Positions 22,271-34,345 of a stretch of 64,000 bases of DNA are shown one piece after another. The stretch is from the NCBI GenBank assembly GCA_950295325.1, contig OX485808.1, forward strand, positions 35,921,180 through 35,985,179, written 5' to 3'. Under the pieces are notes generated by a model that saw nothing but the letters and a program-made list of their open reading frames with translations, searched no databases and was not told the origin of the DNA. Position 1 is the first letter of the stretch. Each line of letters opens with the position of its first letter. Made by a program: the position numbers and the translations under genes. Origin of the DNA: Polytrichum commune. Lineage: Eukaryota; Streptophyta; Polytrichopsida; Polytrichales; Polytrichaceae.

Positions 22271-24606
22271 ATGATAATCATTCTTTTCTTTTCTTTTCTT
22301 GAGCATTTAAGATTGATCATTTTTTACCTTCTTGATGGTTATTTCTTAGGTTGTTTAAGCTTTGTCATATGAACCTTATGGTGGGACACTGGTGTCTCAT
22401 AATACACCGGTTAAACCCTAAAGTCCGTGTCGACATCAAAAATGATCGGTTGAAGGTGATCAAAGTGGCATTGAGATTATCTCGACATCATGTACACTCT
22501 CTGATGTTCGAAGTTGGTTTCTATTTTCGATCACTTCCAACCACAAAACCAATCATCAAGGAGTCTCCAATTTACTTGGGACACTGGTGTCCCGCCATAA
22601 GCTTCATTTCTTAAATTGTATCATTTCACTTGTGAGCCCAATGTTGGTCACAAAACCAAATCTTAAATGAAACCATACATCATTTTAGTAGAAGGATTTT
22701 AGTGCACTAAAGTGGTCATCTTCTAGATAACAAAATGTCAATATATCACCTCAACCATCTAATATATAACCTTTAGAAACATGATCGACTAGATTTTGGT
22801 TGCTTGCTTTTTGAGAATGTTTTTATTCTAGATCTCTTGTTGTGGCCTACTTTTCATTTAGTTTTTTCATCAAGTGTTAGACTAACTAGTACTAAAACTA
22901 GACTAAATCCAAGTACAATATATAAGTATAACATGTTGAATTCTATCATAAGATCTTATGATAGGATTGTATGATATGATCCTCCAATAGAATACGCATA
23001 GTTGATTCTTATAGTATTATAATTCACATAATATGATACACATCTTTTTTGTTGTGTTTTCACTAGTCAATATTTGTTTATATATGCTTTAAAAAATAAA
23101 ACATATATTTGATTTTCCCATTTTATTTTAATAGAAAAAAAATTCAAATATCCAGTAAGGATTCACATAAATCCCACAAAGCTTAAGCTTACCAAAAGTA
23201 TATCGATGGATCTGCCCATAGAAGTGAAGCATTCAAAAAATGTTTAGAACACTCAAATTTTCTCTCCACATAGTGACCTATTATGCCATTTCTATGACCT
23301 CATGCAAATTTTATTTTTAACCAATCAAACACAATTTAAAGTACTTGAACACAATTGTAAATTTTACAATAAATTTGCGAAGAAATATGTTTGATATGAG
23401 TGAACTTCATGAAGAATGATGACCATGTTACTAGCCCCAACCATTTGGATGTGGTTTGTAAATCAATGTTCACAATCATCTCATGTACGATGATTCTAAA
23501 TGATGTCTTTGAATATTTATCTTATACTCCATCTTTGATATGAGGTATTACCTCTGGGACCTTTAACCTTCAACTTCATGGAGTGTATTGTCATTTCCTT
23601 ACATCATTGAAAAACAAAGCTTCTTGAACCTCAATATTCATTGTACATAAAAGCAAAGTCGTTACTAATGTTTAAGATCACATCAATATGGTAGCAATGT
23701 TTAGTAGCTTTCAAGATTTTAAAAAAAAAATTATCATTGAATTATAAGAATTTGCGATAAATATATGCATAAAATTATGGTCCAAACTTTCAAGATTATA
23801 TCAAGAAATATTTATACACACTTTGAGGTAAGAAAAAGAGTCCACATAAAATTGACAAACTTTGAATAAAAATGGTGGTATATTATTGTATATAGTTATT
23901 TATCAAAAATATTAATTGTGAGTTTATTCTAGACTTCAAAAATCTCTTGTGAACAACCATCTTTATATATTGGAATGGGGTCATCGCCATTGACAAGAAA
24001 ACTTATGAGGAACATTATGATACCTACTCATAGCTCTCTAGCAACTTGGGCACCTTTCTGCCTTATAATTAATTAAAGTGAGAAAGTAAGTTAGGCAGCC
24101 CAAGAAATAATATTCTATATTCGGGCATATTCAAAAAGTAATTTAAATTAAGTTAGACATTCATTCCCGTTTGCTTGTCTCATTCCCATTTTTATGGTAG
24201 TGTGTCAGCATGACTTGTGGAGCAAGTTCATGTTTGTATTGTTTTTAAACCATGAGTGAGATTGATGCTGCGTGAAGACACTGTTGAAGTTATTTGATGC
24301 TACTTTATTGGATTCTAGCGATTGTCACTTGCATTGTTGTGATTTTAGGCACTCTTTGAATGTTATTTTTTTGGACACTCAACAAAATGAATTCCCCATA
24401 AATTTTGGCACCTTTAAAAATAATTATTTTCTTCCCAACCTGCCAGAGAGCTATGGTATTGTGACCTTCCTAGCACCTTCTTTTTGGAAGATTTTGCATT
24501 CAAGAGTCATTCATAAGCCATATATTATGACCTATGACCTCTTAGGAATTTAGGGGTTGATTGTCAATTGAAATCATTTGAATTTAGTGCGGTCCACCCT
24601 AACTTA
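22271..24606. other. Gene-free AT-rich stretch
   Basis: No gene recognised. It contains a perfect 22-bp palindrome at 22943-22964 (CTATCATAAGA and its inverse). Confidence 0.45.
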
Positions 24607-24999
24607 GGGCCGGTTCAGACTACAGTGAAGAGTGCACTGGTCAATCAAAAATTTCAGCCCAAGACAAGGTTACTCAAGGCAACAATTTGTATGGTGGACA
24701 AGATGGAATTTAGAAATAAATTTAAAAAAAAATTAGACTTCTCTGGAGGCGAAGTTTTTTGTCCGAGGGTTTGAGGTTGGCCAAGAAATTTGATCTCTTG
24801 AGAACTTCTCTAGCAAAAAACATTGCCGTGTTGGCAACCATGTTAATTTTCCATCCATACTTGAAGTTTTCCACCAGAGAAGTCTTGGCCATAGTGTAAG
24901 TCCGGCTAGTGAAGAACACATTTTTGGAGCCAATTATGTTGCTCCATCCCCCTAAAATGATTGACTGGTGCACTTCTTCACTTTAGTCTGAACTAGCCC
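24607..24999. mobile_element. 393-bp PIF/Harbinger-like MITE
   Basis: Terminal inverted repeats of about 43 bp: GGGCCGGTTCAGACTACAGT on the left and, inverted from the right, GGGCTAGTTCAGACTAAAGT; both continue with GAAGARGTGCAC and end in a GTCAATCA word. Flanks are TTA (24604-24606) and TTA (25000-25002), a direct 3-bp duplication. No transposase inside. Confidence 0.88.
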
Positions 25000-25239
25000 T
25001 TAGTGGTGTTCTCTCCTCATGCCATTGCCAATCCTAATTAGTTGAGGGTTTGCGATCCACAACCCACTACAACCATCGTAGGGGTTAAAAAGAGCCACAA
25101 TGCTCTTTGCAAGAATGTCTCAAGGAACCAAGGTGAATTGAACTTGACCGGAAAATGATCCAAGATTGAGAGCTATAATCTAGAATCATTACTACACGAC
25201 AAATTGTTTTAATGAATGGTGTTCATTAATGGTTGATAA

Positions 25240-25560
25240 ACAATTTTGATTAGACCACTTATTCGAATTGGATACCTATATTTGAGTGATGTGCGATCAT
25301 GTGTGGATCTAAGAAACATACACAAAAAGATATGTGTTTAAAAGAGATTAGACTACATGCTCAAATATTCTTAAATTATCCAAGCTTATTGACCCTACAA
25401 TTGGGGAAGGGGCCGAGGGGAGAGGAACTCCTCTATGATGATTTAAGAAGAAACAATATCTTCACAATGATATTAATTTTTTTCCCCTTTAGATGAGCTC
25501 CAAATTTTATGAAGAAAATTGGATAAGGCCTCAATTTGGATTTGTCAATATTAATGCACT
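25240..25560 (-). repeat. Repeat A copy, inverted (25.3 kb)
   Basis: Carries TTGGATACCTATATTTGAGTG and AAAGAGATTAGACTACATGC followed by TCAA, the inverse of the TTGAGCAYGTARTCYAATCTC core. It ends toward CTCCAAATTTTATGAAGAAAA, matching the start of other copies. Confidence 0.7.
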
Positions 25561-25764
25561 GGTACATATTTAATTGAAAAGAGGTCGAGTAATTGGAAAT
25601 AATTATCATTCAAAACGTGCCACTTTAGCTTAACAATCAACACAATTGGAAGGGGAGGGACCTATATAACCATATAAGAAGAAAGCTGAATCTTCCCAAT
25701 CATGATGAGACAAAATAAAATACACCTAACCTCCAGAAATTATGAAAGAAAACGAAGGCCTTGA

Positions 25765-26172
25765 TTGAAGGGATTCTTCATGTATGCTTGCCTCCACACG
25801 AGGCCGAAGTATCTATCTATCTATCTATCATTCTATATGAGGGAAATGACTATGACTACTAATCATCTCACTATCATCACATGTTTGGTATCCAAGAAGA
25901 TGTGGAATAACTGAAAAAAATATATATTTTAGGCTCACTCACCTTACACCAAAAACAAAACAAATTGAAGAAACTCTTCACGTATGTTTGTCTCCACGGG
26001 AAGTGGGCATATCTATTTATCAACCTGTTTGAGGGATATGACCATGGCTACGAATCATGTCGCCTCTATCACATGTTTGAAATCCCATGAGAAGTGCAAT
26101 AATCATAATAAGTTTCCATTTTAGGCCCACTTACCTTATACCTCAAAAATGTAACAAATTGACTTAACTTAG
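25765..26172. repeat. Two tandem copies of about 205 bp
   Basis: Both units hold CTTCAYGTATGYTTGYCTCCAC, TATCTAT, GAGGGAWATGACYATGRCTAC, ATCACATGTTTG and TTTTAGGCYCACT-ACCTTA, ending in AACAAATTGA. The first contains a (CTAT)n run at 25809-25828. Two shorter related units of about 70 bp follow at 26270-26388. Confidence 0.8.
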
Positions 26173-26390
26173 AAGACAAACCACAACAACCTTATATATT
26201 GGGCCTCCTATACAAAATAAACAAAACAAATGACCATTCCAGTGTTACAAATGACAACTGTTTTGCAGACACTTACCTCATAACCAAAAAATAAAACAAA
26301 TTGACAGAACTTGTAATTTAACCACAACCATTTTACGGCCACTTACCTTGTAGTTTAAACACAAAGCAAATTGACATAACTTCTAGCTTA

Positions 26391-26719
26391 GGACCCCTTC
26401 ACACACAAGCCAAGGGCCATGACCATGTAATTGTGATGGCTCTCAACTCTCATCCAAAGGCCATATCGGTTGTTTAACTGACATGGTTTGTCAAAATTTG
26501 CGCGAGGCCTACCTATTTGAGATGGGCATGACACAAAATATTGTTTATAATGTGCCATGTAAAAATCCATGTAGACTTTTATCCATGATCGTTTCTTTGA
26601 ACCCTTAGACATTTACCTTCTAGTATAAAGTGAACTTGGACAGTCTCGGCCCGTTTGACCAATGAGAGATTTTAGAATGCACTGGTCACGGGCCTTCAGT
26701 CTCGTGTGTGAAGTGGCTC
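26391..26719. mobile_element. 329-bp PIF/Harbinger-like MITE (TTCACACAC group)
   Basis: The left end is GGACCCCTTCACACACAAGC and the inverted right end GAGCCACTTCACACACGAGA. Flanks are TTA (26388-26390) and TTA (26720-26722). It is related to the elements at 60669-61172 and 62850-63228 (shared GACCATG, CTCTCA and GGTCACGGGC-TCAGTCTCGTG). It lies about 575 bp upstream of the destruction-box gene's start codon. Confidence 0.88.
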
Positions 26720-26879
26720 TTAACCACAACTGAAGCAACTCTTGTAAGACGAACCCAGGCAAGCCACGAGTACATTAGTTTGAATGTGTAACTTAACTTT
26801 AAAGTTTACATCGTAGAGCCCACGGCCTAACTGCTTGCTTCCCTCCTCACGTTTCCCCTTCCCCTTACTTTTCTTTCCA

Positions 26880-27296
26880 CCACCTGCCATCGCAACTTTC
26901 TTCCCTCTTCCGCCACGTGCCATTTCTTTCCAATATCTTTCCAACCTCGCCTAACTCTCGTTTCTTTCCAACACCAATCTCTTTATCTTTCTACCGTAGC
27001 GTCTCCCGAGGCAGAGAAGAGAGCCGTTACAACCCCCCTCTCGCATTCCTTGCTCCTCTTCTTCACCGTTTTTCGATCGCATTGCTGCCCCCACACACTT
27101 CCTTGTCTCAATCTTCTCTTCTCACACTTGACTCAGAAATCGGTTCTTTCGTGTACTCCAGCACTGAGACTCTGCGATTGTGAGCTCCTCTCTTGTGTTT
27201 TCACTCTGTATTGTGCGTCTTTGGGTTGTGGGTTTTGGGGTTATCGTGGTTTGGGCACCGTTGGGATCTTCTGAGGGTGTTGCAATTTGAGGAAAG
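26880..27296 (+). promoter_or_regulatory. Promoter and 5' UTR of the destruction-box gene
   Basis: A CT-rich tract (26885-27130), typical of plant core promoters and leaders, precedes the ATG at 27297. A CACGTG G-box lies at about 26914. No clear TATA box. The transcription start cannot be fixed by eye. Confidence 0.45.
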
Positions 27297-30200
27297 ATGG
27301 CGTTGCGTGTGAGACCTCGAGCTCCCCAGGACGAAAATGCTGCCATGCCTCACCTCTCAGGTTCGAAATCTGCCCTGAAATTTGTTCTGGAAATTGCCCC
27401 ATTTGATTAGAGTGATGTGTTGGGGTGTTTCTTTGTGATTATGTGGTATTGGGTTATGCGGGTTAGGGTGGTTTGTGTGTTTTCAGCGTGTGTGGTTATG
27501 TTCTCACGTTGCATTTGTACAACCTCTAATTGGTAAGGAAGTAGTTACGTTTGGTTGATGTGGCCCTCGTAGTCAACGAGGGCGGGTTAATTGCAAAATT
27601 GGAAGGTGCGAAAAGGAGAGCATTGTTAGTTTGTTGTAGCCCAAAGATAGCCATGTACTGGACGACATTGAGTTGAGGGGAAAGCTCATGTAGTGATCCT
27701 TTCATGTTCTTCTGAGCTTCTGTGAGAGAGATTTTTCCACTATAATTGAAAGTGATAGGTATGAGAGCTCATGGAGGAGGTGATGTACCATTAGATACTG
27801 ACGTGGTAAGAGGAGATAGTGTAGTTGGATGTCATCACAAGTATCTGGGGATAAGTGCAGAGGAGAGAAGAATGTTACACCCTAGGACTGAAACCAGAAC
27901 AATCATCAGAATTTCATGTCCCAAAGTGTGAAATGTGAACAAGAAAGAAAGAAAGGAACATGATCGGTGTTTTAGTATCTTCTGCTATTGGCGGGGAAGA
28001 GTTGAAGGACTTGGGAAGGTTGAGATGTTGGTGTCATTCTCTCTGCAACTGACATTCTCATTTAAGGGTTCCTTCGAATCGGTTTTGAGTGTGTGACTTG
28101 TCCAGATTTCTTAGGACTCATCAAATTCTAGCCAATTTGACCATTTTTCATGTACTCACATGCGACTTTTCCAAGATTTCAATATGTTTGTTGGAAGCAA
28201 TATCACCTTAAAAACTGACATGATAGAGACTGACATGTTCGCATACCCAAAGCAGGCAAGATGCAGGTCAGTGGAGGGATGATGCCTATGATGGGCAAAA
28301 CTGGCGGCCTAAAGCAACAACAGCAAGGCGGCAACCCGGAGAGGAAGAAGCTTTCGAACATTACCAACATCACGAACGCCCTGAAACCCGTGGGCGCCAA
28401 TTCCAAACCACCTCTTAAGATTTCAGACTCCGGGAACTCGTCGTCAAAAACTGTGAAACCTCGTGTCCCTCTTCGCAACATCACTAACGAGAATGCCGTA
28501 CCAGGGCAATTCTCCCCGAGCAATGCTCCTTCGAAAGACCTCAAGCAGGTATGCCTACCTAAATATGTATGAAGTGCATTATCAAAACTTTCTACTACCG
28601 CCGCAAGATTAAACTGTACAACATACTGAGTTGGAGCTGTAACTTCAACTCACTGGGACTCTCCTTCGGGAATTGGTCCTCTATGGTTTCCCATGGGTTG
28701 GTTAGCATGCAACATCCACTTGCGGTGCATGGTCGGAGGTAGTGTTCGAATTTGAATGAAGAGCAACCTATTTTGGTTAATTGAGGGCTACACTTATTTT
28801 AGCACCTCTTGGCATGCCAAAATGAGTTTGACCCCCAATGAACCGATATAGAATGTTGAACTTCGCTCAAACCTCCACATCTAATTCGAGCATGCACCGA
28901 AAACCTACCGAGGTTGGATAGTGTTGTATGCAAATCAACCAACTCCCGACCAAAAGTCATGTTGAGTTTGAAGGATAACCGTAATGCGTCCAACTCCCGA
29001 CCAAAAGTCATGGTGAGTTTGAAGGATAGCCGTAATGCGTACAACATGCTGACTTGGAACTTCTATCCTTCCCTTACCATTGATGATGAATAGTAGGAAC
29101 ATACATTTCTTCAAGTGTGGCTTAATTAGAATTAGGTGACTGTCGCTTATTCCTAATTCAGAACATTGCATATCCGAATGTGTAGGCACCGGCGAAACCC
29201 AAGACTGTTGGGCCGAAATTGGAGACACCAAAGTCGGAGGAGCCAAAACCATGGGCGAAATTTAGTGCCCCTCTTGCTGATCCGGAGATGGAGAAACTTG
29301 TGCAAGAATGGGCCGATTTGGGGATTGAGGAAACTGCAGGCGCCACTGGTGATGAACTGGATGCTCTTCGCAGACAGCGAGAAGACAAAGGTAGCCAGTT
29401 ATGCGCTGGGCTCATTTTTCATTGACCTTATTCGGCAGTAGTGTTGTTGTAAATGAATTGGAGAGAACTGAAGGACCTGTTTTCAAATGCAGACTATGTA
29501 CATGGGCAGTAAAATACCTCATGTGCTCTTCTTGGGTTTTGTGAGTGCAGAAATTGAGGAGCGAGTGGCTGCAATAAGAGCATACCGCATGCCACTGCCG
29601 TCCTTCTTGTTCCACAATGATGATGTCAGTTCCTCTCTACCTCGGTCCGAACTTGTCAACAGATTCACAAATTATATACCTCTACCAGTTCTCCATTGAT
29701 GCAAAAACCTGAAGAAAGTTGGTAGCAAAATTGACTATGTGTATGTAGTACCTGTGTGGCTCTAACTACTTGCAAGTTAAATTCATCTGTAACCGGCTAA
29801 AGTGAAATGCACATTACAAGATGTAGTGCGGGTGTATGGTTCCAATTCAGCAAGACGGTAAGCAGACATTGTCAATTGGGGTGCTCGCGACGATCATCAA
29901 GGTCGAAACAGTGCTGGAACCATTATATACCGTGCTAGACATTGTACAATGGGGCATGCAGGTTGGCAAAATGATAACGGGGCATGATTGATCGATTGTA
30001 TGCACAGGGTTTGGAGATGAAAGAAGTGCTGGAAATGGATCCTTATGAATTCACTGCAAGTGCTGTCCCCGAAATACCATTCCCAGGTGCGCTAATTTGA
30101 CCAATTCCCTCTTTGTCTTCATAAATGCAGTGGGAGTCTTCTCATTGGTTGCTACAAACAACTAGAGCTCAAGCTCAAGCTTGTAAGTTTGAGGGGCCTA

Positions 30201-30805
30201 ACTAACAGAATATGAGCCCTTACATGTGCCGATTTGGTGGAGCTTCGTCTCAAGGTTGGTCCCCGTTTTTTAAGATTAATTTTCAACTTCCAAGTCTGAA
30301 CTTGAACTTGTAGTAATGTCAAGTTCGATGACTACAGGTTCAAGTATGGGCTTGAATTTGATATCAGTCTACAATAATTTGGAACAGGAGCCCCAACATT
30401 TTCGGCACGAACAAGGACCCAAATTGATTTACCTTGGTCCACCAAACTTGCAACCTTGAGCTTTAGCACAAGCTACATGTGGCTGGCCCCTTCAGCAGGG
30501 TTCCAAATTTCAAGTAGAAAATCAGGGTTGTTGATGTGTATTCACCAATGCGACTGCAATGTGAAGAGGAGCTCAAATGCATAATAAATTTGCAAAGTGT
30601 ATGTCTCAGGAAAATTTAATTCTCACATGTTAACCTTGCTGCAGAGATGGACTGGGGCAAGCCAAGCATTCCTCTTGACGAGTTGCTCGCCTATACTTGC
30701 TCTGAAGACGATATCCCAAGCATTCCTGAGGACTGGCACATTGTGAAGCACCTGCCTGTGCAGAAACCAGTGCAGCGAAGGCCCCCTCCACGGACATGGC
30801 TGTAA
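27297..30805 (+). CDS. Destruction-box protein, securin/PATRONUS-like candidate (six exons)
   Basis: The exons are 27297-27360, 28256-28548, 29186-29390, 29551-29624, 30008-30086 and 30645-30805. All junctions are GT-AG and the joined frame is 292 codons including the stop (291 residues). The N-terminal part (1 to about 119) is basic, Gly/Gln/Asn-rich and probably disordered. It holds DEN (12-14) and two perfect destruction boxes of the form RxxLxxIxN: RKKLSNITN (51-59) and RVPLRNITN (91-99). NEN follows at 99-101. The middle is acidic and helical (ADPEMEKLVQEWADLG). The C-terminal half is acidic and Pro-rich (MDPYEFTASAVPEIPFP, CSEDDIPSIPEDW). Destruction boxes mark proteins for APC/C ubiquitination. 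Arabidopsis securins (PATRONUS) combine a DEN box and a D-box with an acidic tail, so a securin role is plausible, but this is inference; another APC/C substrate is possible. The ATG is the only one fitting the exon frame. Confidence 0.82.
28665..28952. mobile_element. Fold-back (MITE-like) element, copy 2, in intron 2
   Basis: Second copy of the element at 1149-1446, with the same TTGGCATGCCAA centre (28809-28820), GCACCTCTTGGCATGCCAAA and CAATGAACCGATATAGA. It lies between exons 2 and 3 of the destruction-box gene. Confidence 0.75.
28939..29041. repeat. 51-bp tandem duplication at the edge of the fold-back element
   Basis: CCAACTCCCGACCAAAAGTC followed by ATGTTGAGTTTGAAGGATA and CCGTAATGCGT occurs twice with about two differences. 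Confidence 0.92.
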
Positions 30806-31386
30806 ACCTGCAATCTTTCAATGTCTCACTTGGAACTCTATGCCTTGCCACAAATCCAACAACGCTCCACAGAAGACTGCTAATCTGCTCGGCCCATAAT
30901 GATGGCTTACTGTCTGCAAATTTGGCATGACGTGAGGACAGCCCCTCAAGAACCTTGTCTCAGTAGTTGAGCATTTGTCCAATTTTGCGTTGGTCGCACA
31001 CTCTGAAGGCTCCCTTGTTCTCTGCATTCATGTTTTGAGGTTTAGCCTAACTCTCAGAATAGGATGATGATGTCCAGACTCTTCTCCAATCCTTGTTGGG
31101 GATGACGCTCAATCTGTTAGTACAGGTATAGGATGTGACCGAACCAGACTTTTGACACTTGAAGAAGCAGTTGACTCCGATCAACTTTGTAAATATGCTT
31201 GAACGTTTCAGGTTATTTAGGTATGGTAACTGAGTGCAGCTCTTTAACCTTGTAGAATACTGTCAATCTCGATCATTATCCTTATATTTATAAGATAGGT
31301 TCTTACTGTGTCACACTTTTGTGATTGACTTCGATAACTTGCTGGGTTTCTTGAGTTTGTGGTCTCTACATGCCCTTGGTCTGAAT

Positions 31387-31925
31387 GAATCTATTGGAAG
31401 CCGCTTTGTATGTTGACAACTTTTGTTCGAGAAGATGAAGGCTGCAAGGTTTTTCGTTTGTACTCGAGCAAAAGGAAAGGTAATGCAAGGGTTTTGTTGT
31501 ATGTATTCAAGAGGACAGGTGTCTCTGCTGACAAAAAAAGGTTTAATTGTTTGTAGTCCATCGCCTTTCACTAAAACCACTGGAGTGTCTAAATTTATTG
31601 GAAGCCACTTTGTACGTAGAGTATGTGATTTGTGGACTAAATTATATTTCTGAGAGATGAAAGCTGCAAGGGAATTAATTGTATGTATCCAGGTAAGAAG
31701 AAAGGATCATGTGCTTGCAAGGGTTTGAGCTGTTTGTAATATATCGCCTTTCACGAAAACCACTAATCTCAAAATGCCATCCATCCACTGCAGTTCCATG
31801 CCCCTTTGTATGTACAGTATGTAATTTGTGGACCAAATTTTCTTCTGAGAGACGAAGGCTTCAAGGGATTTAGTTGTATTTTTAAGTAAGAGGAAAGGTT
31901 TCTGTGCTTCCAAGGGTTTTAGCAG
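31387..31925. repeat. Three tandem copies of about 180 bp
   Basis: Units near 31387-31565, 31566-31745 and 31746-31925 share CTTTGTATGT, GAGAGATGAAGGCTGCAAGG, TTGTATGTAT, AAGAGGAAAGG, GCAAGGGTTT and ATCGCCTTTCACGAAAACCA in order. The array lies about 600 bp downstream of the destruction-box gene's stop. Confidence 0.8.
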
Positions 31926-32572
31926 AATCATCAAAATGCCATCCATCCACTCGAGTGTGAAGTGGTTCTCTCCCAAACATCGATCGACTGGGGGGTTGAA
32001 AAGGCGCGCTCGGCAAGCGGTAAATTGTTGTTTAAATCTCCCCAGCTGCCACTTTACCGCATGGCCTCCCCCCCTCTACCTCGCCATCGCTCAACCGCTT
32101 CCCAACTGGTCGCGTTGTGGTCACAGCAATTTTTTTGTACCTTCGAAATCACAGCCATTGTCCAAGTCTCGTAACTTGTGGCTTTGGCAATCTGATGCTG
32201 CTGTTCTGGACACACTTAATAATCCCCCCCTGCTCTGGTTCTTGAGGAACTCCTTTCTTTCTCCATGCCTCCTAATTTTGGTCATATTGTGAATAAAATT
32301 GAAAGTCCAGGAATACTAAGGACTTACGGGACTCATTGAGTAGCTCGAGAGTGAGCGAGGGAGGTCTCGAATCTATTCAGAATTTACCCTTGTCTTTTGC
32401 ATTTCGAAGCTTTGAACCGTTAGTGCTACCCACATGGTGTCCTTAAGGGAAATTGGTTGATGGGACCTGGCCAAACTCAGTATAAAGGGTGTACTGTCGC
32501 ACTCATCTTCTCTTGCACCTCTCTCGTCAGACCGTGATGATGTCATTGCTTCGAGCACTCTGAATTTTGAAT

Positions 32573-33790
32573 GTCACAAATCACCTTGACTTACTTTACT
32601 CCCATGATTGTTGAAATATTTTTGTAATATCTTGCTTCCTGTCTTTGTTAGGCGTGTGAGTTTCACATTGCATGTGTCAAGTTGTTGTCGAAGTAGAGAT
32701 GGTGGCTATCACTACCACCATTGAGTTGCTCCGATTTCTTCCTTGTCCAGTAATTGATTTGCTCCGATTTGTCTTGTGCCCCCATCCTCAATCACACATC
32801 CAACATACTCAAAGCCACTTGCCCAGTGCAAGCCCAGAATTCGGCATGTCACAAATGACCTTGGCTTATTTACTCCCATGATTGTTGGAATTTTTTTGGA
32901 TCAATTTGCTTCATGTCTTTGTTATGGGTGTGTACAGTTTCACATTGCATGTGTCCAGTTGTCGAGTTAGAAATGGTGGCTATCACTACTACCACAGTCT
33001 TTCTTTCTTCTCCAGCAATTGAGTTGTCTTGTGCCCTCATCCTCAATTACACATCCAACATCATCAAACCCACTTGCACAGTGCAATTCCGGACTTCGGC
33101 ATGATAACGAGAACTGGGATTAATTAGGAGTGAGGGGGAAAGCGCTGTCAGAGCTTTCGCACGGAGGAACTTGAGCTTGAACTTGAACGAGCTTACTTAA
33201 GGTCAGCGTGAACGACAAAAGGGGGAGGATATTGTGTCCAGGGAATGAGGCATATACCGAGGAGCAGCCGACCGGGGATGTGAGGGCGCCAGGGGATGAC
33301 AGTGCAATTCCGAGAAGAGCTAGGCAACACGACGAGGACTGGGATGAGGAAATAGTGAGAGAGAAGCGCGCTTTGGGACTGAGCTTCCCCACGGAGGACT
33401 ACAAGGTCTTGATTATTGTGAGATTCTTGTATCATCTTGCTTCCTGTCTTTGTTAAGCATGTGCACAGTTGTCGAGATTGAGATGGTGGCTGCCACTATC
33501 CCACATATTGTACAGTCTTTCTTTCTTGTACAGCAATTGAGTTGCTCCGAGTTGTCTTGTGCTCTGCCTGATCCTCAATTACGCATCCAACATGATCCAA
33601 CCCACTTACTTGCACAGTGCAATTCCGGGAGGAAGAAGGCATCACGATTAGAACTGGGATGGAGAATTAGTGACGAGAACTGGGAATGAGGGATATCCCG
33701 AGGACAGCAGCAGCCGATTGGGGATGTAAGTGCACCAGCATGCAGTGGCGGCGACAACGCGATGTCCAGCAGGCTCATCCGTCTGTCACT
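32573..33790. repeat. Degenerate tandem array with a 255-275 bp unit
   Basis: Unit copies at 32573-32848, 32849-33103 and 33410-33640 share TTGCTTCCTGTCTTTGTTA, GAGATGGTGGCTATCACTAC, GAGTTGCTCCGA-TTGTCTTG, CCTCAATTACACATCCAACA and CACAGTGCAATTCCGG. Between and after them lies a second unit (33104-33409 and 33641-33790) with ACGAGAACTGGGAT and CAGCCGA-CGGGGATG. A short open, acidic stretch (33208-33420) has no recognised family. Confidence 0.8.
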
Positions 33791-33873
33791 GCCAAGCTGC
33801 TGCTCGTTGTCACTTCAGGGGTGCTGTCGTCTGCAAGCTTCTCGCTCCGTTCCCCGGACACACTACTATGCAC

Positions 33874-34345
33874 AGTAAGTCGTCACTCCATCATCATCGC
33901 ACAGAAGTAACTCAACACGACCTTGTGGGCTTTCTGAATCGAAGATTGACACACATAACTTAAGGATAGGGTGATCATTACAACATCTAGGTAGCCATTA
34001 TATGCCACAGCGAACTCCAAACTCATCATCACCTCATGAAGTTCATTCACTTAATCCTATCATGAGGGATGTCAATGGCATTTTGTCGTAGCCTCATCAA
34101 AGGGTTTTGGAACTTATTCACAGTAAGTGACTCCATCAGAACCTCTTCCTCTCACAGTAACACGACATTGTGGGCTTTCTGAATTGAGGATTGACACACA
34201 TAGATTGACACACATAAGGATAGTGTGATCGTCACCACATCCAGGTGGGCATTATATCCCACAGATCCCCAAACTTATCATCACCCCATGACGCCATGCA
34301 CTCAATGCTTCAGAGATGTCAATGGGCATTTTGTCGTAGAGTAAG
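33874..34345. repeat. Two tandem copies of about 240 bp
   Basis: Copies 33874-34120 and 34121-34345 share CACAGTAAGT-ACTCCATCA, TGTGGGCTTTCTGAAT, GATTGACACACATA, CATTATAT-CCACAG and GATGTCAATGGCATTTTGTC. A third, inverted, copy lies at 34780-34890. Confidence 0.85.

Noticed and set aside
29487-29699. 70-codon ORF as a separate gene
   Set aside because: Its central part is exon 4 of the destruction-box gene; the rest is intron.
33208-33456. Open acidic stretch as a gag-like or host exon
   Set aside because: No recognised motif, and its neighbours are degenerate tandem copies with stops.
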